NCBI GenBank assembly: GCA_030725715.1
Contig: JANRFG010000035.1
Coordinates: 1 to 43,495 of the forward strand
Length of the DNA: 43,495 bases
Direction: 5' to 3'
DNA from: Opitutales bacterium
GTDB lineage: Bacteria; Verrucomicrobiota; Verrucomicrobiia; Opitutales; UBA953
Shown: positions 16,126-23,771 of the stretch, one piece after another
How the letters are laid out: each line of letters begins with the position of its first letter
Position numbering within the stretch: position 1 is the first letter of the stretch
Translations under genes and position numbers: made by a program
Notes under the pieces: model-generated
Told to the model about the DNA's origin: nothing
Databases searched by the model: none
The model's input: the letters and a program-made list of their open reading frames with translations, nothing else

Positions 16126-16156
16126 GGGCCGGTCCTCGTCGAGGGCCGGCCCTTTT
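16126..16156 (+). terminator. Strong plus-strand intrinsic terminator
   Basis: A 12-bp stem GGGCCGGTCCTC/GAGGGCCGGCCC (16126-16137 with 16141-16152, one T-G wobble) has a three-base loop and is followed by TTTT (16153-16156). No intact plus-strand gene lies directly upstream. On the minus strand it follows the haem-motif protein but lacks a T run. Confidence 0.7.
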
Positions 16157-16166
16157 CATGCCCGCC

Positions 16167-17468
16167 TTATTTGCCCCAGCCGGCGGGCAGGTCGGCCAGC
16201 GTGGCCGTGAGGATCTCGTGGATCGCGACGCGTTCCGCTTCCTCGAGGTGGCCGAAGGCCGGGGCGGGCGGGAAGGCGCGTAGGCCGGACGAAAGACGCA
16301 GCAGGGTGATCTCCCGGAGCTGCGGCGGCAGGTGCGCGAAGCTTTCGGAGTAGATGAGCGGGCTGCAGCGGTAGCGGAAGAGGCGCGTGCGCAGGTCGAG
16401 GTCGCGGAGCGAGCGGCCTTGCGGGTCGGCCTTACGGGTCTTGGCGTAGGCGGCGGCGAAGACGCCGTCGGAACGCAGCGCATCGGCCGGCCACGGCGCC
16501 TCGTCGCGGCAGAGCAGGGCGTCGAGGAGCTTCTCCGCCTGGCTCTCGAAGACCACGAGGCAGGAGCCTTGGGGCTGAGCCGATTCGGGCAGGCCGAGGA
16601 TCGCGCGCATGGCCGGCCAGCGGTGCAACGCGATGCGGGCGTCCTGCAGGGCGGTGGAGATCACGTTGTGCACGTGGACCTGGTGGTCGTGCAGGAGCAT
16701 CGGCACGACGTCGCTCGTCTTCAGGAGATAGCGACGGATGTCCACGATGCCTTCGAGCGAGGCGAGGTTGCGCGTCGGCTGCGCCGAATCTCCTTCGAAG
16801 TCTTCGGCCCGGCGGCCGGTCAGGTTGCCGCGGTGACGCAGGCCCGGGCCGCCGCCGGTGACATACCAGCCGCCCCAGCGTTCTTCGAGCGGGGTCGACG
16901 GGGCGATATTGGCGCCGCCCGACCCGCCGAGCGGTTCGCCGCGGACGTCGGGGAAGACCGAGCGCGTGCGCAAGGTGGGCGTGTGTTCATGGCGCGCATG
17001 GCAGAGCAGGCAGTCGTTGTCGCGCATGAGCAGGGGGGCCGGGCCGGTCTCGTGGGCGTCGAGGACGTAGAACGTCGCGCCCAGCTGCGGATCGAAGACC
17101 GTCACCTCGAACGCGCCCGTGGGCGCCCAGCCGACGTAGGCCTCGTCGGAGAAGTAGAGCACCCGGGGCGTCTCCGGCGTGATCAGGTCGCGCTGGAGGC
17201 TCGTCTTGCTGAAGACGAAGAGCTGGGATTCGACCGGCACCTTGAACTCGTCGAGCAGCCACTGCAGGCGTTTCTTCGCCGGCAGGGAGCGGATGGCGTT
17301 GGCGCGCGCCTGGTGCGCCGCGTTCAGGGCCGTCGCGCGGTCCTTGGCCTCAGTGGCCGAGTATTTGATCGGCGCCTCCTCGAACGGTTCGGCCTGCTGG
17401 GCGGAGAGGTGCGGCGCCAGGAGGCCGGTGAGGCCGAGGAGCAGCAGGCGAGGCGCGGAGGAAGGCAC
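16167..17468 (-). CDS. Exported single-CxxCH protein (Planctomycetes/Verrucomicrobia type)
   Basis: The 433-residue protein begins with a Sec signal peptide (MPSSAPRLLLLGLTGLLAPH) and carries one c-type haem motif, C153-L-L-C156-H157, in a DNDCLLCHARHEH context. Before it lies a conserved-looking stretch, FSKTSLQRDLITPETPR followed by YFSDEAYVGW, that I associate with exported haem proteins of the Planctomycetes-Verrucomicrobia group. The rest contains no enzyme motif I recognise. A role in periplasmic electron transfer is possible; the single haem motif could also bind haem as a sensor. It sits downstream of the sigma factor on the same strand with a 42-base gap, so co-transcription is possible. 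Confidence 0.65.
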   Translation of the reverse strand: MPSSAPRLLLLGLTGLLAPHLSAQQAEPFEEAPIKYSATEAKDRATALNAAHQARANAIRSLPAKKRLQWLLDEFKVPVESQLFVFSKTSLQRDLITPETPRVLYFSDEAYVGWAPTGAFEVTVFDPQLGATFYVLDAHETGPAPLLMRDNDCLLCHARHEHTPTLRTRSVFPDVRGEPLGGSGGANIAPSTPLEERWGGWYVTGGGPGLRHRGNLTGRRAEDFEGDSAQPTRNLASLEGIVDIRRYLLKTSDVVPMLLHDHQVHVHNVISTALQDARIALHRWPAMRAILGLPESAQPQGSCLVVFESQAEKLLDALLCRDEAPWPADALRSDGVFAAAYAKTRKADPQGRSLRDLDLRTRLFRYRCSPLIYSESFAHLPPQLREITLLRLSSGLRAFPPAPAFGHLEEAERVAIHEILTATLADLPAGWGK

Positions 17469-17510
17469 GCGTCGACGATGGCGGGCCTTCCTCCGGACAC
17501 AAGACCCGGC

Positions 17511-18464
17511 TCAGCGTCGGATGATCAGGCGCATCTTGCGGACGGCCTCCGCTTCGATCTGGCGGATGCGTTCGCGGGAGACGCCTTGGCGCCGGCCGAT
17601 GGCGTCGAGCGTCAGCTCCTCGCCGTCGAGGCCGGCGCGGAGGCGGATCACCTCGAGTTCGCGGGGCGTGAGCTGGGCCATCACTTCGGTCAGCGCGGCC
17701 AGGCGGTCGGCGGCTTCGGCGTAGGCGGCCGGCGTCGCCGCCTCCGGGTCGGCCAACGTCTCGCCGAAGGTCGTGTCGCTGTCTTCGCCGACCGGCGCGT
17801 CCAGCGACTGGCCGTGCTGCTGGTAGCAGCGCAGCTCGATGATCTTCTCGGGCGTCCAATCCAGGAAGGCGCACAGTTCGTCCTCCGTCGCCTCGCGGCC
17901 GGTCTTCTGGAGGAGGGCGGCTTCGGCCTTGCGGAGCTTGGCCATCTGCTCGTGGAGGTTGCGCGGGAGGCGCACCGTGCGGCGCAGGAAGTTGAGGTGA
18001 CGGAACACCGCGCTGCGGATGCCCCAGTAAGCGTAGGTGCTGAAGCGGTAACCCAGGTCGGCGTTGAAGGCTCGGGCGGCTTGCATGAGCGCGACGTTGC
18101 CGGCCGCGACGAGCTCGAGCATCTCCTCCCGCGACACGTTGATGTCCTTGGCGGCATGGTAGCTCAGGCGCAGGTTGCGCTGCACCAGTTCGTCGAAGGC
18201 CGCCTGGCCGGCCGGGGTGAGGGCGCCGTCGGCGAGCTTGCCGGCCTTGATACGGTGGCCGAGCGCGAGTTCTTCTTCGGCGCTGAGGCGGGGCCAGCGG
18301 GCGGCCTGGTTGAGGTAGGCCGTCAAGCCGTCCGCCTCGCCGGAGCGGTCGGGGGCCGTCTCGAGGCGGGAGACCTCGATTTCGCCGAGATCGGGGAAGT
18401 CGGAGCGGAGGAGGGAGGTGAGGGTGTCGTTCTTGGCGGTGCGGTGCGGGATGTGGTTGATCAT
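17511..18464 (-). CDS. RNA polymerase sigma-70 family factor
   Basis: The product of about 317 residues (start taken at ATG 18464, MINHIPHRTAKND; a longer frame adds 22 residues) has region 1.2 (LTAYLNQAARWPRLSAEEEL), region 2 with core-binding and -10 recognition (the RFSTYAYWGIRSAVFRHL segment), a short region 3 and a region 4 helix-turn-helix, GVSRERIRQIEAEAVRKM. It lacks the long region 1.1 and the non-conserved insert of primary RpoD, so it is most like RpoS/RpoH-type alternative factors. It is divergent from the sulfatase operon across a 288-base region with an inverted repeat and G-rich tracts, which suggests dedicated regulation, possibly its own control of that operon (inference). 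Confidence 0.85.
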   Translation of the reverse strand: MINHIPHRTAKNDTLTSLLRSDFPDLGEIEVSRLETAPDRSGEADGLTAYLNQAARWPRLSAEEELALGHRIKAGKLADGALTPAGQAAFDELVQRNLRLSYHAAKDINVSREEMLELVAAGNVALMQAARAFNADLGYRFSTYAYWGIRSAVFRHLNFLRRTVRLPRNLHEQMAKLRKAEAALLQKTGREATEDELCAFLDWTPEKIIELRCYQQHGQSLDAPVGEDSDTTFGETLADPEAATPAAYAEAADRLAALTEVMAQLTPRELEVIRLRAGLDGEELTLDAIGRRQGVSRERIRQIEAEAVRKMRLIIRR

Positions 18465-18531
18465 GGAAAAAGAAAGGGGCCTGTATATATAGGGCTGAAA
18501 AAGGGGGGTCTGAGAGACGTCTTTACGCAAG

Positions 18532-18548
18532 TGACTGAAAATCAGTCA
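18532..18548. promoter_or_regulatory. Palindromic operator candidate between sigma factor and sulfatase operon
   Basis: A perfect inverted repeat, TGACTGA-AAA-TCAGTCA, lies in the AT-rich part of the divergent intergenic region. A perfect TATAAT on the minus strand (18560-18565) and TATTAT on the plus strand (18559-18564) lie 11-16 bases away, but neither has a convincing -35. A dimeric repressor or activator could bind here. Confidence 0.4.
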
Positions 18549-18573
18549 GATAAAAACGTATTATATTTTTAGA

Positions 18574-18611
18574 GGGGGCCTCCGGGGTGGGGTCGCCGGG
18601 GGGGGGTAGGG
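18574..18611 (+). other. G-quadruplex-forming sequence
   Basis: On the plus strand, G runs of 5, 4, 4, 9 and 3 bases are separated by short linkers (18574-18578, 18584-18587, 18589-18592, 18598-18606, 18609-18611). This fits the general pattern for an intramolecular G-quadruplex. It lies in the sigma-factor/sulfatase divergent region, 140 bases before the sulfatase start. The nine-G tract could also vary in length by slippage. Confidence 0.45.
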
Positions 18612-18752
18612 CTGCGGACGTCGTTCATTATGCCAAGGGTCCGAGGCTCGTCAAAGGGGGTGACGGCGGTTTCTGCGGGCTTCCCTCTATACGACGAAGA
18701 TTGGCGGATTTTTTGGGTGGGAACGGGGCTTGGTTTGGGGAGTCTATAGGGG

Positions 18753-20108
18753 ATGCCCCACCTCTTCCCCCTTTGCGTCGCCGTGCTCGCCTGCCTGGGC
18801 TTGTCACTGTCCGCCGCCGAACGCCCGAACATCCTCATGATCGTCTCGGACGACCATTCCTGGTTTGATTACGGCTTCATGGGCTCGAAGGCGGTCAGCA
18901 CGCCGCACCTCGACAAGCTCGCGGCGGAGTCCCGCGTCTTCCCTCGTGGTTACGTCACGAATTCCCTCTGCGGACCGAGCCTCGCCTCGATGCTCACCGG
19001 CCGGCATGTCCACCGCCACGGACTGACCGGCAACGACCCGTTCATCCCCGTCAGCGCCGCCGCCGCCGGCGCCAAGGGCGCCGCCAAGGGCGCCGCCGCG
19101 AAACAGAAGAACGCCGCTTTCCTCGAAGGGCGCGCCCGGATGGTCAAGCGCTTCCAGGAATCACCGATCCTGCCCCGCCTGCTCGGCGAGCAGGGCTACG
19201 TGAGCCTGCAGACCGGCAAGTGGTGGATGGGCCCCTATCAGACCGGCGGTTTCACCGAAGGCATGACCAAGGGAGGCCGCCATGGTGACGAAGGCCTCGA
19301 CATCGGCCGCAAGACGTTGGCGCCGCTCACGGACTTCATCAGCCGCGCCAAGAAGGACGGGAAGCCGTTCTTCGCCTGGTATGCGCCGATGATGCCGCAT
19401 GACCCGCATACGCCCCCGGAGCGTCTGCTCGCCAAATACCGCGACAAGTCGCCGACGCCGCAGGCCGCGAAATACCACGCGATGGTGGAGTGGTTCGACG
19501 AGACCATCGGTGAGATCCGCGCCCATCTCGAGAAGGAAGGCCTCAGCCGCGACACGATCATCCTCTACGTCGCCGACAACGGCTGGATCCCGCGCACGGA
19601 CAAGCCGAGCGTCGATTTCGAGCGCTCCAAGCAGTCGCCCTTCGACGGCGGCGTGCGCACGCCGATCATGGTCAGCTGGCCCGGCCGCATCAAGCCGGCC
19701 ATGCTGACCGAAGCCGCCAGCGCGGTGGACATCATGCCGACGCTCCTGAAGCTCGCCGGCGCCCCTGTGCCCGCCGACGGTGACGGCCTCGATCTGCTCG
19801 ACGACGCGGCCCTCAAGGCGCGCCCGTTCGTCGCCGGCCAGAATTCGACCCACGACATCCTCGACCTCGCCCGCCCCGCGGCCAGCCTGCGCTACCGCTG
19901 GCTCGTCGCCGGCGACCTCAAGCTCATCGTCTCCAGCGGACTCAAGAAGTGGGGCGGGAAGCAGCAGGGTTCCGGCGATGCCATCGAGCCGCCGCGCCTC
20001 TTCGACCTCAAGGCCGACCCGTACGAACTCCGCGACCTCGCCGCCGAACGTCCCGACGACGTGAAGCGTCTCATGGGCCAGCTCGACGGCTGGTGGGACG
20101 GCCGCTGA
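18753..20108 (+). CDS. Secreted sulfatase (type I, S1 family)
   Basis: Type I sulfatases hydrolyse sulfate esters using a formylglycine made from Cys. The 451-residue protein has a signal peptide (MPHLFPLCVAVLACLGLSLS), calcium ligands D33-D34 in MIVSDDHSW, and the maturation motif C73-G-P-S-L followed by ASMLTGR. Leu replaces the usual Arg of CxPSR, a variant known in some subfamilies. A later YVADNG and FDGGVRTPIMVSWPGR complete the site. An Ala/Gly/Lys-rich insertion (about residues 105-125) is unusual. It leads a tight plus-strand run: lactonase, cytochrome and DUF1501 genes follow at gaps of 22, 18 and 5 bp. Substrate is probably a sulfated sugar polymer. A maturase (FGE or anSME) is not in the window. 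Confidence 0.9.
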   Translation: MPHLFPLCVAVLACLGLSLSAAERPNILMIVSDDHSWFDYGFMGSKAVSTPHLDKLAAESRVFPRGYVTNSLCGPSLASMLTGRHVHRHGLTGNDPFIPVSAAAAGAKGAAKGAAAKQKNAAFLEGRARMVKRFQESPILPRLLGEQGYVSLQTGKWWMGPYQTGGFTEGMTKGGRHGDEGLDIGRKTLAPLTDFISRAKKDGKPFFAWYAPMMPHDPHTPPERLLAKYRDKSPTPQAAKYHAMVEWFDETIGEIRAHLEKEGLSRDTIILYVADNGWIPRTDKPSVDFERSKQSPFDGGVRTPIMVSWPGRIKPAMLTEAASAVDIMPTLLKLAGAPVPADGDGLDLLDDAALKARPFVAGQNSTHDILDLARPAASLRYRWLVAGDLKLIVSSGLKKWGGKQQGSGDAIEPPRLFDLKADPYELRDLAAERPDDVKRLMGQLDGWWDGR

Positions 20109-20130
20109 GTCTCCCGCTTTCTTTCATCCT

Positions 20131-21306
20131 ATGAACACCCCCCGCCTCCTCCTCGCCGCGTTCGCGGCTTTGCTCGTCGGCTGTCAGTCCGCCGACACCA
20201 CCGCGCCCGCCCCGGCTCCCAAGGCCGCTCCGAAGGCCAAGGTCGCTCCGAAGGCCAAGCCCGCGCCCGCCCAGTATGTCTTCTATGTCGGCACCGCCGG
20301 CGCCAAGGCCCAGGGCGTGCTCCGCTGCGTGCTCGACGGCAAGACCGGCAAGATCTCGGCGCCGACCGTCGCCGCCGAAGCGAAGTCCGCTTCCTATGTC
20401 GCGCTCAGCCCGGATGCGAAGTTCCTCTACGCGACCGCCGAGGCCGCCGAAGGCGCCGTCGCCGCCTACGCGGTCGAAGGCGATAAGCTCCGCCTGCTCA
20501 ACGCCGAAGCCTCCAAGGGCAAGGGACCGACGCACCTCGCCGTCGACGCCGCCCGCAAGAACCTGGTCGTCGTGAACTACGGTTCCGGCTCGACCACCGC
20601 GCTGCCGATCAAGCCCGACGGATCCCTCGCCGCCGCCAGCTCTTCGGTCCAGCACGTCGGCACGGGCCCCAACGCCGGCCGTCAGTCCGGCCCGCACGCC
20701 CACGGCGTCTACTTCCACCCGAGGAACGGCCGCGCGTACGTCGCCGATCTCGGTACGGACGACGTCTTCATCTACAAGTTCGACGCCGAGAAAGGCCTGC
20801 TCACCGCGAACAAGCCGAAGTCCGGCCGCGTCACCGCCGGAGAAGGCCCGCGTCACCTGGCTTTCCATCCCAACGGCAAGTTCGCCTACGTGAACACCGA
20901 GATGGGACTCAACGTCGTGGCCTTCTCCGTCGAGCGTAACGGCGGCCTGAAGCAGCTCCAGAGCCTCCCGACGCTGCCGGCCGGCGCGGAGACCAAGGGC
21001 GTCTCCACCGCCGAGATCTTCGTCCGCCCCGACGGCAAGACCCTCTACGTCTCCAACCGCGGCCATGACTCCCTCGCCGTCTACTCGATCGCCCAGGACG
21101 GCAAGCTCGCGCTCCTCCAGCACGTGCTCGGCACGCCCGCCACGCCGCGTGGCTTCGGCCTCAGCGCCGACGGCCGCTGGCTCGTGTGCGCCGGCCAGAA
21201 GTCCGGTACGCTCAACGCCTACAGGATCGGTCGCGACGGCAAGCTCATCGACACCAAGCAGGCCGTCGAAGCCCCGGCCGCCGCCGCGATCGTCTTCGTC
21301 CCCTGA
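20131..21306 (+). CDS. Lipoprotein lactonase (6-phosphogluconolactonase-like, YbhE fold)
   Basis: A seven-bladed beta-propeller protein of the lactonase family, which opens sugar lactones. The 391-residue product has a lipoprotein signal with lipobox LVGC near residue 18, then an Ala/Pro/Lys-rich linker (about residues 24-48). The propeller shows repeated strands such as YVALSPDAKFLYAT, a SGPHAHGVYFHPRNG region near 190-204 that contains the likely metal or catalytic His, and GPRHLAFHPNGKFAYV. Being lipid-anchored, it acts in the periplasm or at the outer membrane, so it probably opens free sugar lactones rather than a cytoplasmic phosphorylated one. It lies between the sulfatase and the cytochrome genes. 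Confidence 0.85.
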   Translation: MNTPRLLLAAFAALLVGCQSADTTAPAPAPKAAPKAKVAPKAKPAPAQYVFYVGTAGAKAQGVLRCVLDGKTGKISAPTVAAEAKSASYVALSPDAKFLYATAEAAEGAVAAYAVEGDKLRLLNAEASKGKGPTHLAVDAARKNLVVVNYGSGSTTALPIKPDGSLAAASSSVQHVGTGPNAGRQSGPHAHGVYFHPRNGRAYVADLGTDDVFIYKFDAEKGLLTANKPKSGRVTAGEGPRHLAFHPNGKFAYVNTEMGLNVVAFSVERNGGLKQLQSLPTLPAGAETKGVSTAEIFVRPDGKTLYVSNRGHDSLAVYSIAQDGKLALLQHVLGTPATPRGFGLSADGRWLVCAGQKSGTLNAYRIGRDGKLIDTKQAVEAPAAAAIVFVP

Positions 21307-21324
21307 TCCGCGGGCAGCCTCCGC

Positions 21325-23766
21325 ATGCTTCGAGATTCCCTGCTTGTCGGTTGTTTCCTGACGGCCTCCCTCGGGGCGGCGCCGGTCGACTTCGCCCATG
21401 AGGTGGTGCCGATCCTGCGCAAGCACTGCGGCGAGTGCCATACGGGCGACAAGAAGAAGGGCGGCTTCTCGATGAACACGCGCGCCTCGCTGCTCGAAGG
21501 CGGCGAGAACGGCGCGGTGCTTTTCCCAGGTCAGGCGTCGAAGGGACGTCTGCTCGAGTCGATCGTCACCGACGACCCTGATGAGCGCATGCCGCCGAAA
21601 GGCCCGCGCGTGAGTCCGGCCGAGGTCGCCGTCCTGCGCGCCTGGGTGGAGCAGGGCGCCGTCTGGACCGAAGGGTTCGCCTTCAAGCAGCCGGCCTTCG
21701 AGCCGCCGCTGCGTCCGCGCCGCCCCGTGCTCCCCGAAGCGAAATCCGGCCGCACGCATCCGCTCGACCGCGTGCTCGACGGCTGGCTCGCGGCCAAGGG
21801 CGCCCCGACGCCGCCGCCGGCGGACGACGCGACTTTCCAGCGGCGCGTGATGCTGGACCTCGTCGGCCTGCTGCCTTCCGCCGAAGAGGCGCGCGCCTTC
21901 GCGGCCGACAAGCGGCCCGACAAGCGCGAGGCGCTCGTGCGCGCGCTCCTCGCCCGCGACGTCGACTATGCCGACCACTGGATGGTCTTCTGGAACGACC
22001 TGCTCCGCAATGATTACGCCGGTACCGGTTACATCGACGGCGGCCGCAAGCAGATCACCAACTGGCTCTACCTCTCGCTGCTCACCAACAAGCCCTACGA
22101 CCGGTTCACGCGCGAGCTCGTGGCGCCGTCCGCCGACAGCGAAGGCTTCGCCAAGGGCATCGTCTGGCGCGGCGCCGTGAGCGCGGGCCAGGTGCCCGAG
22201 CTCCAGTTCTCGCAGAGCGTCTCGCAGACGTTCCTCGGCATCAACATGAAGTGCGCCTCGTGCCACGACAGCTTCACCGACCGCTGGAAGCTGCGCGACG
22301 CCTACGGCCTCGCCGCCATCTACGCGAACCGGCCGATGGAACTCGTCCGCTGCGACATCCCGACCGGCAAGCCGGCCGTCGCCGCCTGGCCTTTCCCCGA
22401 ACTCGGCCAGGTCGTTGCCGCCAAGCCGCGGGAGGAGCGTCTCGCCCAGCTCGCCGCGCTCATCACCCATCCCGAGAACGGCCGTTACCAGCGCACCATC
22501 GTCAACCGCCTCTGGCATCGCCTGATGGGCCGCGGCATCGTCCATCCCGTCGACGCGATGCAGACCGAGCCGTGGAACCAGGACCTCCTCGACGTGCTGG
22601 CCAACCGCCTCGTCGAGTCCGGTTACGACCTCAAGGCCGTGCTCGCCTTCATCGCGACCTCGCGGGCCTACCAGTCCCGCGCCGAAGTCCTCGCGCGTGA
22701 CGCCGACGACAAAGGTTATGCCTACCGCGGTCCGCGCGCCAAGCGCCTGACCGCCGAGCAGTTCGTCGACGCCGTCTGGCGGCTGACCGGCACCACGCCT
22801 TCCAAGATCGAACCCAAGGTCCCGCGCGCCGCGCCGGCCGTCGCCGCGGTCAGGAAGCCCGTCGTCGAGCCGCTCGTCGCCGCGCCGATCTGGTCGGGCG
22901 ACATCGCCGGAGGCCGCGTGCCTGCCGCGGGCGAGACCCGCACGTTCCGGCGTCAGCTCGTGCTCGACGCCGACGTGGACGCCGCGACCTGCGTGGTGAC
23001 CTGCGACAACGGGTACGACCTGTTCGTGAACGGCAAGAAGATCGGCGGCGGCGACAACTGGGCCGACCCGCAGAACTTCGACCTCTCCGTCGCGCTCCTC
23101 AAGGGCGCGAACCAGATCGTCGTCGTCGGCCGCAACGCCGGCTCCGGCCCGAACATCGCCGCGCTCTTCTTCCAGGTGAACGTCACGCTCAAGGGCGGCG
23201 CCCGCGTGAAGATGGCCACCGATGCTTCGTGGGAGTGGACGACCAGCGTGCCCAACGCCCGCGGCGTCTTCGCCGCCGGCAAGGGCAAGGCGAAGGCCGC
23301 CGAGCCCGCCTGGCAGCCCGTCGCGCTCGTCAGGAGCGAGGCCTGGCGTAAGGCGCAGACCCGCATGGCCGAGATGCTCGCCGGCGTCGAAGGCACCAGC
23401 AGCCTGCCCGCGCGCGCCGGCCTCGTGAAGTCCGACCTCCTGCAGCGCTCGCTCGGCCGCCCGAACCGCGAGCAGATCGTCTCGATGCGACCCAACGAAC
23501 TCAGCACGCTCGAGGCCATCGACCTCTCCAACGGCCAGGCGCTGACGAACCTCCTCGCCGCCGGCGCCGCCAAGCTGAAGCGCCGCGCGTGGGCTTCGCC
23601 GGAAGCTTTCGCCCGCTGGCTTTATCTCTCCGCGCTGACCCGTGAGCCCGCGCCCGCGGAGCTCAAGGTCGCCGCCGGCATCGTCGGCGACGAGCTTTCC
23701 GAACAAGGCATCGCCGATCTCCTCTGGGCCGTGTGCATGCTGCCCGAATTCCAGACCATCCGCTGA
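21325..23766 (+). CDS. PSCyt1/DUF1549/DUF1553 c-type cytochrome-like protein with beta-sandwich insert
   Basis: An exported protein of 813 residues. After a signal peptide comes a PSCyt1 domain with a haem motif C35-G-E-C38-H39, then DUF1549 (PSCyt2, from HPLDRVLDGWL, about residues 148-320) with a second motif C310-A-S-C313-H314, and DUF1553 (PSD1; LITHPENGRYQRTIVNRLW at about 385). Unlike its two relatives in the window it has an extra beta-sandwich at about residues 530-640 (CDNGYDLFVNGKKIGGG ... NQIVVVGRNAG), a type often sugar-binding. DUF1549/DUF1553 proteins have no settled biochemistry; electron transfer or oxidation of sugars is an inference. It sits 18 bp after the lactonase and 5 bp before DUF1501. 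Confidence 0.9.
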   Translation: MLRDSLLVGCFLTASLGAAPVDFAHEVVPILRKHCGECHTGDKKKGGFSMNTRASLLEGGENGAVLFPGQASKGRLLESIVTDDPDERMPPKGPRVSPAEVAVLRAWVEQGAVWTEGFAFKQPAFEPPLRPRRPVLPEAKSGRTHPLDRVLDGWLAAKGAPTPPPADDATFQRRVMLDLVGLLPSAEEARAFAADKRPDKREALVRALLARDVDYADHWMVFWNDLLRNDYAGTGYIDGGRKQITNWLYLSLLTNKPYDRFTRELVAPSADSEGFAKGIVWRGAVSAGQVPELQFSQSVSQTFLGINMKCASCHDSFTDRWKLRDAYGLAAIYANRPMELVRCDIPTGKPAVAAWPFPELGQVVAAKPREERLAQLAALITHPENGRYQRTIVNRLWHRLMGRGIVHPVDAMQTEPWNQDLLDVLANRLVESGYDLKAVLAFIATSRAYQSRAEVLARDADDKGYAYRGPRAKRLTAEQFVDAVWRLTGTTPSKIEPKVPRAAPAVAAVRKPVVEPLVAAPIWSGDIAGGRVPAAGETRTFRRQLVLDADVDAATCVVTCDNGYDLFVNGKKIGGGDNWADPQNFDLSVALLKGANQIVVVGRNAGSGPNIAALFFQVNVTLKGGARVKMATDASWEWTTSVPNARGVFAAGKGKAKAAEPAWQPVALVRSEAWRKAQTRMAEMLAGVEGTSSLPARAGLVKSDLLQRSLGRPNREQIVSMRPNELSTLEAIDLSNGQALTNLLAAGAAKLKRRAWASPEAFARWLYLSALTREPAPAELKVAAGIVGDELSEQGIADLLWAVCMLPEFQTIR

Positions 23767-23771
23767 CTTCC

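Noticed and set aside
20071-23706. A 1211-codon open frame on the minus strand
   Set aside because: It is antisense to the lactonase and cytochrome genes, is very rich in Arg, Gly, Val and Asp, and has no domain. High GC content keeps antisense frames open.
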